64,000 bases of DNA from assembly GCA_963787195.1 (NCBI GenBank), contig CAWBCI010000004.1, positions 1 through 64,000 of the forward strand, given 5' to 3'. The number at the start of each line of letters is the position of its first letter. The stretch's first letter is position 1. Source of the DNA: CAWBCI01 sp963787195. GTDB lineage: Bacteria > Bacteroidota > Bacteroidia > Bacteroidales > JAGOPY01. The notes beneath the pieces were generated by a model. It worked only from the letters and a program-made list of their open reading frames with translations. It was not told where the DNA came from and did no database searches. Both the position numbers and the translations under genes were made by a program. This document shows positions 25,182 to 34,954 of the stretch, one piece after another.

Positions 25182-27068
25182 TTATTTTGAATAAATCATT
25201 GAATAATTTACTTGCATATCATCATAAAGCAAGCTGGCTTTCCCGCTGTTGTAAATGTATGTTAGAAAATTAACATCCTTTAAATCATCGGGATTGATAT
25301 ATATTTCGGCTGATAATTTATTCCACTTGCCCATTTGAAGTTTTTTATCATCCGCATTCACAGATAAATAGGAAATGGTCTTATCTCCCTTGCTGGCTGA
25401 TAATACCAGGCTAAATGAATTTATTTTGGGATCGCTCAACGGGTATACCATCACACTGGCCTGAAACAAGTAGTTGCCATCTCCGGGCATATTCGTGATA
25501 TTCCATTTGAGCGATTTCCCATACTTATCACTACTATCAAATCGTATGGAGTATTTACCAGAATAACTCAGGCTATCGGTACGTCTGATATTACTTTCAG
25601 GTACGGCTTCATCAAAATTTTCACTTAAAAGAGGGGTAATCCCATATTCCGGATGATCTTTAATCCTCTGAAATACACATATCCTATAATAACTTCCCCC
25701 GATTACTTTCAAATTAATTTTCGGTTCGAAAACATGCAATAATTTAAAATCAGGCTGACTAAGAACTTGATTAAGGTCTAAATGTCCTTCATATCCTCCA
25801 TAATGAGTATCCCATATCAATATGGAACTATCCGGAATTATTTCCGATGGTAATCCATGCCACAAGTGGATTGATCTGCTGGGGTCCTGAGGATTCAAAC
25901 CAAGCATTATTGGGAAAGTCAAATCATAATAAAATATTTGGTCGTGCAGATATGGCGAGTTCTTTAACCAGTCAACGGCTGTAATTTTCATTTTTGAAAT
26001 TTTGTCGACAGGCTTAGGGATCTTAAAATAGGTGAAAGGCATGTAAAGCACAAGTATGATGAAAAGCCCACTAATTATACTTTTGAAAAGTCCGGAAAGT
26101 TTAATACGATCGAGTATGAAATTATATGCCTTGAGCCCAACGATTGCTCCCACTGGTATGACGCTAACAATGTAACGTAAATTTCCCCTGACTGAAAACA
26201 AGCCTTTCCACCAAAGGATGGATTGCAGGATAATAATTCCGAAGAAAGTAATGACCATACTTACTTCTATAAGTTCTTTTCTGTTCCGGAGAAAGCTAAA
26301 ATTCTTTTTCCACAATATTAAAATAGTTCCCAGTATGATAAGCAAGAGTATAGGGATGCCGAAGATCTTGTAAAGGTTGCTGAAATAAAACCAGAAAGAC
26401 CCTGTTCCGTATGGTTGATTGTCTACACTATATGGATTTAAATCAGAGACAAAAAACAATTTGTCCAGAACGATCCAGCCTGCCAGGTTGTATATCACAT
26501 ATCCGGCGAGTAGAAAAGGGATAGCGCGATAATTTTTTAAAAGGATGAAGAGCAGCAGGAAAAGAGGAAGAAAAACCACTCCTTCACTTCTGGAAAAGGG
26601 CATGAGAGAAACGATAAGAGCCGCCAGTATGGGTTTATTCTTTAACAGAAGGAAGAAAGATAATATCACCATCAGGCTGAAAATAATTTCCGTCATACCA
26701 GTGTTGATATTGATCAGGAAAATAGGACTGAACAAGGTAAAAGCAAAAGCCAGGATGGCATTATCGTAATTCAGACGCCGGGCCATCCTGAATGTTACAA
26801 AGGCAGCCAGTATCCCGGTCAAGGTATTGAAGACACGAAGGCCCGGATAACCGAATTGTGAGAAAGGAGAACTAAAAACCGTAAATACCGGTTTACCCCA
26901 CATATCGAAGAAAAAAGAAGGTCTACTGAAAGCAAAGCGAGACAAGTTATAATGCGCTACGGAATCCCCCCCGCCATAATCCGATTTAGAATATACAGCC
27001 AATAAAAGCAGCAAAATGCTGATTATCGAAAAGAGAAAATAGTAAACAATACTTAGAGGGCGTTTCAT
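25182..27068 (-). CDS. GT-C (GT39-like) membrane glycosyltransferase with C-terminal beta domain
   Basis: Polytopic membrane protein of 628 aa. The first loop after membrane helix 1 has YGGGDSVAHYNLSRFAF, an acidic loop in the position where GT-C enzymes place their catalytic Asp. About ten helices follow up to residue 350. The last 150 residues are soluble and start with RRTDSLSYSGKYSIRFDSSD, which parallels the C-terminal domain of the GT-C protein at 5725-7653 (SYSG..S..F, then Y-G-x-S). The start codon is 5 nt after the stop of murF-alr, so the two are probably co-transcribed. The glycan is unknown; the neighbouring GT2 may make its lipid-linked donor. Confidence 0.78.
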   Translation of the reverse strand: MKRPLSIVYYFLFSIISILLLLLAVYSKSDYGGGDSVAHYNLSRFAFSRPSFFFDMWGKPVFTVFSSPFSQFGYPGLRVFNTLTGILAAFVTFRMARRLNYDNAILAFAFTLFSPIFLININTGMTEIIFSLMVILSFFLLLKNKPILAALIVSLMPFSRSEGVVFLPLFLLLFILLKNYRAIPFLLAGYVIYNLAGWIVLDKLFFVSDLNPYSVDNQPYGTGSFWFYFSNLYKIFGIPILLLIILGTILILWKKNFSFLRNRKELIEVSMVITFFGIIILQSILWWKGLFSVRGNLRYIVSVIPVGAIVGLKAYNFILDRIKLSGLFKSIISGLFIILVLYMPFTYFKIPKPVDKISKMKITAVDWLKNSPYLHDQIFYYDLTFPIMLGLNPQDPSRSIHLWHGLPSEIIPDSSILIWDTHYGGYEGHLDLNQVLSQPDFKLLHVFEPKINLKVIGGSYYRICVFQRIKDHPEYGITPLLSENFDEAVPESNIRRTDSLSYSGKYSIRFDSSDKYGKSLKWNITNMPGDGNYLFQASVMVYPLSDPKINSFSLVLSASKGDKTISYLSVNADDKKLQMGKWNKLSAEIYINPDDLKDVNFLTYIYNSGKASLLYDDMQVNYSMIYSK

Positions 27069-27073
27069 TTTTA

Positions 27074-29560
27074 TTATTCGTGAAAATATACTCTCTTAAC
27101 TCTCTTTGAAATACTGGTCAGGACCTCATAGGGAATGGTATCCATTTCTTTTGCCAGGTCTTCAATCAGCCGGTCCTGGCCGAAAATCAGAACTTCATCC
27201 CCTTCTTCTGCCTTTATCTCACTAATATCTGCCATGCAAACATCCATACAGACATTACCTACGATAGGGGCAAGCTTTCCATTGATCCAAAGATGCCCTT
27301 TCCCATTGCTGAGCTTTCTGCTGAGTCCATCAGCATAACCGATGGGGATAATGGCAATCTTCATAGGATGATCTACCAGGTAGTTCCGTTCATACCCTAT
27401 TGATTCACCGGGAGCTATGTTCTTTATCTGGGAGATCGTTGAACGTAGCTTGCTGACAATCTCCAGCTTATCGCGGTCAAATTCTATCGAAGGCACCCCA
27501 TAGAGACTGATACCGAGCCTCACCATATCGAATTGTGCGAAGGAATGCCTGCTGATGCCGGCAGAATTCAAAATATGCATCAAAACTTTATGTCCTGCGG
27601 CTTCCTTAATTTTCCCGGCCATACTTTCATACAGACTTATCTGCTGGTGTGTAAAATCATCGTGGATTGCCATGTCGGCTGCCGCTAAATGCGAAAAGAC
27701 CGATTGCACATAGATCATGGAGTTTTTCTTCAGCAAATCGATCAGTGGCTCAATGTCTTCCTCCATAAATCCCAGACGGTGCATACCTGTGTCAAGTTTG
27801 ATATGCACTTTAACTGGTTTATCTTTTGGGAGGATATGTTTTTTTATAGCTTTTTCAAGAAGGCCCAGCATACGGAAGCTATATATTTCCGGTTCAAGGT
27901 TATGCTGGATGATAGCATCCAGGCTCTGTTCATCGGTATTCATCACCATGATGGGAAGAGCTATACCCGATTTCCGGAGTTCAACCCCTTCGTCGGCATA
28001 AGCAACTGCCAGATAATCTACCCTATGGAACTGCAAAGCATTCGCAATCTCATAACTCCCTATCCCATATGAAAATGCCTTCACCATTGCCATCAACTTG
28101 GTGGAAGGATGAATGCGGGTCCGGAAGTAGTTCAGGTTATGAACCAATGCGTTCAGGTTGATTTCCATTACTGTTTCATGAGTTTTCTGTTGCAGGGCAT
28201 TGCTGATCTGCTCGAATTCAAAGATTCGGGCCCCTTTCAGCAGTATGACCTCATTGCTGAAAGAAGTGAAAGAAAACTTTTTAATGAAATCCTCAGTTCC
28301 AGGATAGAAGGTCTTTTCCAGGTTGAACCTCTCAGCCTGCCGCGCAATAGCCGGTCCAATCCCGATCAGCCGGTCAATTTCCTTGGTTTGTAATATCTCT
28401 GCAATCCGGCTGTAAAGTTCTTCCTCATCCTTGCCACTCTGCAATATGTCAGAAAGTATTACCGTCTTATGCCGGTGATTGGCCTGTTGCTTCAAAAAGT
28501 CAATGGCAATACTCAGGGAATTTATATCAGAATTATAAGTATCGTTGATGATGGTGCAATGATTGATCCCGTCTTTCAGTTCCAGGCGCATGGCAACATG
28601 GGTCAGTTTTTCGAAGCGGGGGGCAATCTCATCGGATTTATAGCCCATATGCAACATAGTTGCCCAGCAATGAATGGCATTTTCAATGGATGCATCATCA
28701 CTAAAGGGGATATTGATTTGAATGTCCTCTTCCCTGAACCGGGCCCGGATCATAGTACTGTTGTTCTGATTTTTTTGAGTTTCCGTGATATAGAGATCGG
28801 AGGCCTGTTTACGGCTCCAGGTGAAAGTTTTTATGGTCTTCAGGATGCCGGAGCGGATGATGATCTCCATAACTTCCGAATGGTCCATGCAATAAATCAG
28901 GGTGTCGACCTTGGTAAAGAGTTTGAGCTTTTCCCCAACTTTTTGATGCTGATTGATGAAATTTTCACTGTGGGCCTCCCCTATATTTGTGAAAATGCCG
29001 ATTGCGGGTTTGATAATAGCCTGCAGCCTGTCCATTTCATCCGGTTCGGAAATACCTGCCTCGAAAATGGCAATTTCATTATGGGGGTCCATCTGCCAGA
29101 CCGACAATGGCACCCCGATCTGGGAATTATAAGATTTGGGACTGCGTATTGTCACACGGTCCTTTCCAATAAGCTGGTAAAGCCATTCCTTGACTATAGT
29201 TTTTCCATTGCTGCCCGTGATACCGATGACAGGTATGTCGAATTTTTCACGGTGGGCCTTTGCAAGCATTTGCAAAGCTTTTAAAGTATCTTTTACCAGG
29301 ATAAAATTAGCTTCAGGATAATTCTCAGGCTCAGAAGGCAGGGTGGACACGACAAAATTTCTGACCCCTTTTGTATAAAGGTCCCCTATATATTGATGGC
29401 CGTCGTTCCTTTTGCTTTGCAGAGCAAAAAATAGGGCATGCTCAGCTGATATCAGCTTTCGGCTATCAATGAGAAGGTCTCTGATTGTAGCTTCATGAAG
29501 CTTTTCTACCGGAAGATCAGCTTTCAGTATTTTTAATATTTCCTTGACAGGATATTCCAT
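27074..29560 (-). CDS. murF-alr: Bifunctional UDP-MurNAc-tripeptide:D-Ala-D-Ala ligase / alanine racemase
   Basis: Fusion protein of 828 aa found across Bacteroidota. Residues 1-455 are MurF: the Mur ligase ATP loop GITGSNGKT (113-121), AIFEAGISEPDEM, and DTYNSD in the central domain. Residues 458-828 are an alanine racemase: MEINLNALVHNLNYF, then MVKAFSYG with the PLP-binding Lys 494, HIKLDTGMHRLGF, and IPIGYADGLSR near the C-terminus. The two activities make D-Ala and then add D-Ala-D-Ala to the UDP-MurNAc tripeptide, so the fusion joins consecutive parts of cytoplasmic peptidoglycan precursor synthesis. The gene follows pdxA by 15 nt; pdxA helps make the PLP that the racemase needs. Confidence 0.95.
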   Translation of the reverse strand: MEYPVKEILKILKADLPVEKLHEATIRDLLIDSRKLISAEHALFFALQSKRNDGHQYIGDLYTKGVRNFVVSTLPSEPENYPEANFILVKDTLKALQMLAKAHREKFDIPVIGITGSNGKTIVKEWLYQLIGKDRVTIRSPKSYNSQIGVPLSVWQMDPHNEIAIFEAGISEPDEMDRLQAIIKPAIGIFTNIGEAHSENFINQHQKVGEKLKLFTKVDTLIYCMDHSEVMEIIIRSGILKTIKTFTWSRKQASDLYITETQKNQNNSTMIRARFREEDIQINIPFSDDASIENAIHCWATMLHMGYKSDEIAPRFEKLTHVAMRLELKDGINHCTIINDTYNSDINSLSIAIDFLKQQANHRHKTVILSDILQSGKDEEELYSRIAEILQTKEIDRLIGIGPAIARQAERFNLEKTFYPGTEDFIKKFSFTSFSNEVILLKGARIFEFEQISNALQQKTHETVMEINLNALVHNLNYFRTRIHPSTKLMAMVKAFSYGIGSYEIANALQFHRVDYLAVAYADEGVELRKSGIALPIMVMNTDEQSLDAIIQHNLEPEIYSFRMLGLLEKAIKKHILPKDKPVKVHIKLDTGMHRLGFMEEDIEPLIDLLKKNSMIYVQSVFSHLAAADMAIHDDFTHQQISLYESMAGKIKEAAGHKVLMHILNSAGISRHSFAQFDMVRLGISLYGVPSIEFDRDKLEIVSKLRSTISQIKNIAPGESIGYERNYLVDHPMKIAIIPIGYADGLSRKLSNGKGHLWINGKLAPIVGNVCMDVCMADISEIKAEEGDEVLIFGQDRLIEDLAKEMDTIPYEVLTSISKRVKRVYFHE

Positions 29561-29575
29561 AAAATTGTAGCGATG

Positions 29576-30745
29576 TTAGATCGAAGTTGCAGGATCTACC
29601 AGCAGATTATCAGGATCTTCCTCGTGGGATCCCGGAATTTCTTTTTCTATGACTGCATCCGAGCTGGTTTCGATTTCCTTCAGGTAATTCTGAAGCGGAT
29701 TACTCTGCAATTCTTCAAATTCCAGTCGGTTTTTCAGGATGTCTACCGCAAGGTACACGGCTTCCCGGAATGAATCAGGGGAAGCTTCATTCTTGCCGGC
29801 AATATCATAGGCCGTCCCATGGGCCGGAGAAGTCCTTACATAAGGTAATCCTGCTGTGAAGTTAACTCCCCTGTCAAACGAAAAGGCCTTGAAAGGGATC
29901 ATGCCCTGGTCATGGTACATGGCAAGAATGCCGTCAAATTTAAGGTAGGCTTCTGATCCGAAAAATCCGTCGGCAGGATAAGGGCCAAAAACCATAAAAT
30001 TATGTTCCTTGGCTTTTTCAACTGCGGGTATGATAATCTCCAGCTCTTCTTTCCCCAATAAACCGGCATCGCCCGCATGCGGGTTTAATCCCAATAGAGC
30101 GATCTTTGGCTTTCGGATTGCAAAATCCTTTACCAGGCTGTTATGCATGATTTCGATCTTTTTCAGGATGAGCCCGATACTCAGGGCCTCCGGAACCTCC
30201 TTCAATGGAATGTGCCCGGTAATTACTCCCACCCTGAATTTTTCGAAAACCATCAGCATCAGGTAATCTTTTACATTAAACTTATTGGCGAAATATTCAG
30301 TATGTCCCGGAAAATTGAAATGTGCCGACTGTATATTCTTTTTATTGATAGGGGCCGTGACCACCACATCAATATGATTGTTGAGCAGGTCCTCAACGGC
30401 AGCCTCCAGGGCAAGGTAAGCCAGGGTTCCCGCGACCTCGGTCGATTTCCCCAAATCTATCTTAACCTCCTCCTGAGTTATATTCACGATGTTGGCTCTT
30501 TTGGGAACGGCCAGGGAAGCATTTTTAACCGGGTTGAAATTGAATTCATTTATATTCAATGTCTTCCTGTGATAGGAAGCTACTTTGGAACAACCGTAAA
30601 CAATGGGAGTGATGTCTTCCATGATGCGCTGATCCAGAAAAGTCTTCATAATTACTTCATAGCTGATGCCATTCAGGTCACCATGTGTAATTCCCACTCT
30701 GACCTTGTGTCCTTCAGCCTGTAGTTTTTCTGTTGCGTTTATCAT
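29576..30745 (-). CDS. pdxA: 4-hydroxythreonine-4-phosphate dehydrogenase
   Basis: Enzyme of the DXP-dependent pyridoxal phosphate pathway (about 389 aa). It oxidises 4-phosphohydroxy-L-threonine, which then loses CO2. Seen: GITHGDLNGISYEV at the N-terminus, PINKKNIQSAHFNFPGHTEY, the conserved metal and substrate block YHDQGMIPFK and SPAHGTAYDIAGK. The start at 30745 (MINATEKLQAEGHKVRV) is chosen; an in-frame TTG at 30763 overlaps the promoter element at 30761-30768 and would lie upstream of the expected transcript start. It is the first gene of the run with murF-alr. Confidence 0.94.
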   Translation of the reverse strand: MINATEKLQAEGHKVRVGITHGDLNGISYEVIMKTFLDQRIMEDITPIVYGCSKVASYHRKTLNINEFNFNPVKNASLAVPKRANIVNITQEEVKIDLGKSTEVAGTLAYLALEAAVEDLLNNHIDVVVTAPINKKNIQSAHFNFPGHTEYFANKFNVKDYLMLMVFEKFRVGVITGHIPLKEVPEALSIGLILKKIEIMHNSLVKDFAIRKPKIALLGLNPHAGDAGLLGKEELEIIIPAVEKAKEHNFMVFGPYPADGFFGSEAYLKFDGILAMYHDQGMIPFKAFSFDRGVNFTAGLPYVRTSPAHGTAYDIAGKNEASPDSFREAVYLAVDILKNRLEFEELQSNPLQNYLKEIETSSDAVIEKEIPGSHEEDPDNLLVDPATSI

Positions 30746-30760
30746 AAAATAATATTTGGG

Positions 30761-30768
30761 CAAAGATA
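30761..30768 (-). promoter_or_regulatory. Candidate -7 promoter element (TATCTTTG) of pdxA
   Basis: On the minus strand TATCTTTG lies 15 nt before the pdxA ATG, which fixes the start downstream at 30745. Confidence 0.5.
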
Positions 30769-30852
30769 ATTTTTATTTAGCTAAGTGCAGGTCTCATAAT
30801 TGTGATTCATTTACCCTGCTAAAGCCTTTCCGGGCTGGCTGGAGGGGCTGAA

Positions 30853-32286
30853 TTATCTGATAGATTTTTTCTTCAGAAAGTTGTATAACAAACGCACACC
30901 CGTGCCTGTTCCACCGGCAGTGCGGTAGCTGTCTTTCTTATCAAGGAATGCAGGACCGGCAATATCCAGGTGGATAAAGGGGTAATCCGTAAAATGCGCC
31001 AGGAATTTTCCGGCAGTGATCATACCTGCATCTGTTCCGCCTATATTCTTTATATCCGCGACTTCCGATTTAATGAGATCGCCATATTCATCCCAGAACG
31101 GGAAGCTTGCCAGGCGTTCATAAACTTCCAGGCCACTCTCCTGCAAATCCTCCAGGTATTCCGGAGCCTTATTTTCCATGGCCACGATCCCGTATTTTCC
31201 GATGGCCCGGCTGGCAGCCCCTGTCAGAGTTGCTGAATTAATGACCAGCCCGGGTTTGTATTTTTTTGCGTATGCGAGTGCATCTGCCAGTATCATCCGG
31301 CCTTCAGCATCTGTATTCAGGACCTCTACATTTGTTCCGTCATACATATGGATCACATCTCCCGGGGCATAGGCATTGCCGTCAGGACGATTGTCGGTGG
31401 AAGGAATAAGCGCGATCACATGGACAGGTAGCTTTGCCTTTGCCACTGCACAAATAGTGGAGCCCATCATAGCAGCGCCCGCCATATCGCATTTCATGTC
31501 TTCCATATAGTTCCCGGTTTTTATGTTCAGACCGCCCGTATCGAATACAACTCCTTTTCCCACCAGGACTATCGGGGCCTTGTTCAGCGCTTTTGCAGGT
31601 TTCCATTCCATAATTGTAAAGGTAGGGGGATCAAGACTACCCTTATTTACAGCCAGTAATCCTCCCATCTTAAGACTTTCTATCTTTTGTTTGTTCAGGA
31701 CTTCAACCTTCACACCGGCTTCTTTTCCCATTCTGCTGAGTTCCTGTGAAAGCCTTTCTGCGTTCAGATATGAAACCGGCTCATTGACCAGGGTACGGCA
31801 GGCATAAACGGCTTCTACCAGTATATTCATTTCAGCAAATTGTTCTTCGCTTACATTTTCAGAAACTATGCCGATAGTCTGAAGTGAATTTTCCTTTTCC
31901 TTTTTATCGCTTTTATATTTCAGGAACTGGTAGTTGCCGAGTGACATGCCTTCAGCCAGAGCAATGGCTTCGGCCCCATAGCCTTCAATATCCTTAATCA
32001 GGGCACTGCTGATTTTCAGTTCATTCAGCCTGGAGCTAATAGCATCGCCGGCTTTACGACAAGCTTCCAATCGTTTGGATGCATACTTTTCATCTTTTAT
32101 CCGGTATATAAACACCCAGCTTCCCAAACGGTCAATGGCTACTATCTCTTTCTTCACATCTTCGAAAAGCTGTAAAGTGTATTTCAATTCCGGGGCGCTG
32201 AGATGCTCTTTGCCAAGACTTTTCAAATCACTTATCAGATATATCGTGCTTTGCTTATCACTTGATTTATCGACTTTTGTTGTCAT
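30853..32286 (-). CDS. pepA: Leucyl aminopeptidase (M17 family)
   Basis: Cytosolic di-metal aminopeptidase of 477 aa that removes N-terminal residues from peptides. The M17 core is intact: VGKGVVFDTGGLNIK with the catalytic Lys and a metal-binding Asp, KCDMAGAA, and NTDAEGRMILADAL (about residues 323-336) carrying the remaining metal ligands. The N-terminal 170 residues form the less conserved regulatory domain. The C-terminus has GPAFLDKKDSYRTAGGTGTGVRLL, as in the family. It is preceded by a -7 element on its own strand and is not tightly linked to the next genes. Confidence 0.95.
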   Translation of the reverse strand: MTTKVDKSSDKQSTIYLISDLKSLGKEHLSAPELKYTLQLFEDVKKEIVAIDRLGSWVFIYRIKDEKYASKRLEACRKAGDAISSRLNELKISSALIKDIEGYGAEAIALAEGMSLGNYQFLKYKSDKKEKENSLQTIGIVSENVSEEQFAEMNILVEAVYACRTLVNEPVSYLNAERLSQELSRMGKEAGVKVEVLNKQKIESLKMGGLLAVNKGSLDPPTFTIMEWKPAKALNKAPIVLVGKGVVFDTGGLNIKTGNYMEDMKCDMAGAAMMGSTICAVAKAKLPVHVIALIPSTDNRPDGNAYAPGDVIHMYDGTNVEVLNTDAEGRMILADALAYAKKYKPGLVINSATLTGAASRAIGKYGIVAMENKAPEYLEDLQESGLEVYERLASFPFWDEYGDLIKSEVADIKNIGGTDAGMITAGKFLAHFTDYPFIHLDIAGPAFLDKKDSYRTAGGTGTGVRLLYNFLKKKSIR

Positions 32287-32324
32287 ATGTGGATGGTTTT
32301 GTAGATTGATTTTTAGAAAGATGA

Positions 32325-32332
32325 CAAAGGTA
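32325..32332 (-). promoter_or_regulatory. Candidate -7 promoter element (TACCTTTG) of the M17 peptidase gene
   Basis: Minus-strand TAnnTTTG match 38 nt before the ATG at 32286. Confidence 0.45.
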
Positions 32333-32414
32333 GCAAAGAATTCCCTATGAGGGAAAAGCAGGAGATCATCCTCACAAAATCTTATACCCTTGATAAAAAC
32401 CGCCCATATAAAAA

Positions 32415-32444
32415 GTCCCGTATCTGATTTTCAGGATACGGGAC
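32415..32444 (-). terminator. Rho-independent terminator downstream of the PepSY-like gene
   Basis: Perfect 10-bp stem GTCCCGTATC / GATACGGGAC with a 10-nt loop. Read on the minus strand the stem is followed by TTTTTATA, so it ends the transcript of the gene at 32486-32947. Confidence 0.88.
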
Positions 32445-32485
32445 CAGTGATTTAGTATAAGTTTCAGAAGGAAAAATAAAGAAAA

Positions 32486-32947
32486 TCAATCTTTATCCTC
32501 TTCATCTTCTCCATTTTTAAGGATTTGTTTTTTAAGGATCTTACCATTGGCATCTATAAGTATTTCCAACTTTTCATGTCCTTTTGAAAGGTCTAATTCG
32601 TAAGCATTTAAATCAATCGTTTCGACAGACGACAGATCTTTGATTTTATAAGCTGGGAATTCCGATTCCAGGGTCTTCTTTATACTTGCAGGAAGATCTG
32701 ATTTACTAAGAGTAATTTCTGTTTCCAGCCATTTTCCGTTATTATCAAAATTGGCCGACATAGATTTACCATCCATTTTAAATTCAGCTTCCCATTCATT
32801 TTTATTTTCCTGGTCCCATGTAACAGCCGTGGTAGTCGGAAATTTTTGAATAAATGCTTTCTTAACAGCCTCCGGAGCTTTTTTCTGGCCGCAGGCGCTA
32901 AAACTGGTCGCCGCCACAACCAGCATGATCAAAATTAAATTTTTCAT
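32486..32947 (-). CDS. PepSY-like (DUF2874-type) lipoprotein
   Basis: Exported protein of 153 aa with a lipoprotein signal (lipobox SFSAC, lipidated Cys 19). The mature part has two PepSY-like repeats of the kind widespread in Bacteroidota: KKAFIQKFPTTTAVTWDQEN...WEAEFKMDGKSMSANFDNNGKWLETE and then KKTLESEFPAYKIKDL...YELDLSKGHEKLEILIDANGKI. Such proteins commonly neighbour OmpR-type two-component systems; a role as periplasmic ligand binder or modulator is suspected, not shown. It lies 69 nt downstream of a histidine kinase gene and is the third gene of an RR-HK-PepSY cassette that ends at the terminator at 32415. Confidence 0.82.
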   Translation of the reverse strand: MKNLILIMLVVAATSFSACGQKKAPEAVKKAFIQKFPTTTAVTWDQENKNEWEAEFKMDGKSMSANFDNNGKWLETEITLSKSDLPASIKKTLESEFPAYKIKDLSSVETIDLNAYELDLSKGHEKLEILIDANGKILKKQILKNGEDEEDKD

Positions 32948-33016
32948 AGTTATGTATTAGGTTTTTCAATGTTAATAATATCAAATTTAAGAGATGATTC
33001 TAAAGATATTTTGAAG

Positions 33017-34261
33017 TCAGAAATTCAGCTCTATCTGATGCATATCCTGATCCATCGTATAATTGATTTCCCAGCCATATACATCACATATTTTTTTAAC
33101 AATGGAAAGGCCGAGTCCCAGAGATTCTGAGGATGTATCCGCCTTAGTAAAACGTTTGAAAAGCTCTTCCGGTTCAATACCCAGCCCGGGTCCGGTGTTG
33201 GATATAATAAGTTTATATTCCGATGTGACTATCCTGATGAGGCCGTTTTCAATATTATGCCTGATGGCATTGCTCAGGAGATTACTTACCAGTATGCCCG
33301 CCAGAACCGGGTCGGCATTTATTTTTAAAGGCTGAAGATCCCTGAAGAGCTGTATATTTTTATTTTGGATGAAATCTTCCATTTCAGAAAGTTCTTCACG
33401 AATAAGATTAGACATATCAAGAAGACGGTTTCCGGTGAATTGATGATTTTCAATCCGGGTCAGGAGCAAGAGCCCCTGGTTTAAGCGGGAAAGGCGTCTG
33501 ATGGCACCCTGGGCCGACTCTAGCTGCCGGGCCAGTTCGGGATCTGACTGAGCACGCTGAGCCATCAGATCCAGCTTCGACTGGAGTATTGCCAGAGGTG
33601 TCTGTATTTCATGGGAAGCATTTTCAGTGAATTTTTTCAATGACTGATAATCTGATCTGGCTTTAGCCGAGAGTTTCTCTAAAACCAGGTTCAATTCCTG
33701 GAATTCCGAAATATTCGATTTTTCAAATTGCAATTCCTGATCTCCTTCCAGTGAAAAAAACTTCATCATCTCAAGGTCCTGATAAAAGGGTTTCCATATT
33801 TGTCTGGCTATACGCCTGTTTACATAAAACAACAAAGCGAATAACAGGATCAACAGGACACCCGAGCTTAGCCCCAGGGCAAGTAGAAGATCCTGAACTT
33901 CGAGTAAAGTACTTCTGACTATGATCCTGTATGTGGTTCCATTAATGGTTTCGATGCTGGTGAGCTGCCTGAAGCTTTCGGTCTCCCCTTCATTCGGGTC
34001 ATATATGCTTGTGTCTTTTAGTTCTTCATAATGTTTTGGCTGAAATGGAATAATTTCAATTTGTATGAGTGGAGGAAATGAAGGCATCTCCTGACTTCGG
34101 CTCAATTGTTTGATAATGCGTGTTTTATTTGCGCTAAGCTTTTCATTCAAATCCTCGTTTATCAGTCCGGATAATATGAAATAGAAAATAAACCCGGCTA
34201 TGATAAAGACGATAGGATAAATCCATAAATAGGCCCGGCTGGTTTTTTGCAGAAGCTTCAT
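33017..34261 (-). CDS. Sensor histidine kinase (cassette 1)
   Basis: Membrane kinase of 414 aa with helices at about 13-33 and 126-148 framing a periplasmic sensor loop of about 90 residues. Cytoplasmic part: HisKA with FTENASHEIQTP (phospho-acceptor His 217), then N-box LLSNAIRHN, ISNTGPGL and GLGLSIVKKICD of the HATPase domain. Its start overlaps the stop of the response regulator gene by 4 nt, so the pair is translationally coupled. The overall layout parallels the kinase at 35664-36926. The signal is unknown; the adjacent PepSY-like lipoprotein is a plausible input or output partner. Confidence 0.93.
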   Translation of the reverse strand: MKLLQKTSRAYLWIYPIVFIIAGFIFYFILSGLINEDLNEKLSANKTRIIKQLSRSQEMPSFPPLIQIEIIPFQPKHYEELKDTSIYDPNEGETESFRQLTSIETINGTTYRIIVRSTLLEVQDLLLALGLSSGVLLILLFALLFYVNRRIARQIWKPFYQDLEMMKFFSLEGDQELQFEKSNISEFQELNLVLEKLSAKARSDYQSLKKFTENASHEIQTPLAILQSKLDLMAQRAQSDPELARQLESAQGAIRRLSRLNQGLLLLTRIENHQFTGNRLLDMSNLIREELSEMEDFIQNKNIQLFRDLQPLKINADPVLAGILVSNLLSNAIRHNIENGLIRIVTSEYKLIISNTGPGLGIEPEELFKRFTKADTSSESLGLGLSIVKKICDVYGWEINYTMDQDMHQIELNF

Positions 34262-34935
34262 TCTTCCTGGAATTTATATCCTAGTCCGTAAACCGATTGA
34301 AGGTAATTATTCCCGCCGGCATCTTCAATTTTCCGGCGCAGGTTCCGGATATGGGTATAGATGAAATCGAAATTATCCGCCATGTCAGCATTGTCACCCC
34401 AGAGATGCTCGGCGATGCTTTCCCTTGTAAGGACCCTGTTCTGATTCGTAATAAAAAAGACCATCAGTGCAAACTCTTTTTTTGTGAGCTGCAGGATCTT
34501 CCCCCTTACCCTGACTTCCCTTGCCTCCGGATCGATTTCAATATCTTTAAATTGAATGCTGGTCCTGCCCCGGAATATCTTTCTTCGAAGCAAGGCCCTG
34601 ATCCTGGAATTTAACTCGGAAAGATGAAAGGGTTTGGTCAGGTAATCATCAGCACCGAGGTCCAGGCCCTTGAGTTTATCATCCAGCGAATTTCTGGCGG
34701 AAATGATCACTATGCCGGTGGTGGGATGTTCTTTCTTAAGGTCTTCAAGCAGGTCCAATCCATTTCCTCCGGGAAGGCTAAGGTCAAGAAGAACAATATC
34801 ATAGACATAATCGGCCAGCTTTATCCTTGCATCAAAATATGTACCCGACACTTCGCATATATAAGATTCCTGCTCCAGGTAGGTTTTTATGGATGCTGAT
34901 AGTTCAGCCTCGTCTTCAATGATCAGTATCTTCAT
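34258..34935 (-). CDS. OmpR-family response regulator (cassette 1)
   Basis: Two-domain regulator of 225 aa: a receiver with phospho-acceptor Asp 51 (DIVLLDLSLPGGNG), acidic pair ED at 7-8, and KPFHLSELNSRI, then a winged-helix DNA-binding domain (TKKEFALMVFFITNQNRVLTRE, YTHIRNLRRKI, YGLGYKF). It precedes and overlaps its kinase gene. A -7 element, TATCTTTG at 34955-34962 on the minus strand, lies 20 nt upstream. Confidence 0.95.
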   Translation of the reverse strand: MKILIIEDEAELSASIKTYLEQESYICEVSGTYFDARIKLADYVYDIVLLDLSLPGGNGLDLLEDLKKEHPTTGIVIISARNSLDDKLKGLDLGADDYLTKPFHLSELNSRIRALLRRKIFRGRTSIQFKDIEIDPEAREVRVRGKILQLTKKEFALMVFFITNQNRVLTRESIAEHLWGDNADMADNFDFIYTHIRNLRRKIEDAGGNNYLQSVYGLGYKFQEE

Positions 34936-34954
34936 TCATTATTTCTTACACTCA

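Noticed and set aside
32486..32947. Beta-lactamase-inhibitor-like (BLIP) assignment for the PepSY-like lipoprotein
   Set aside because: Database names of that type arise from fold similarity; nothing in the sequence or context points to beta-lactamase.
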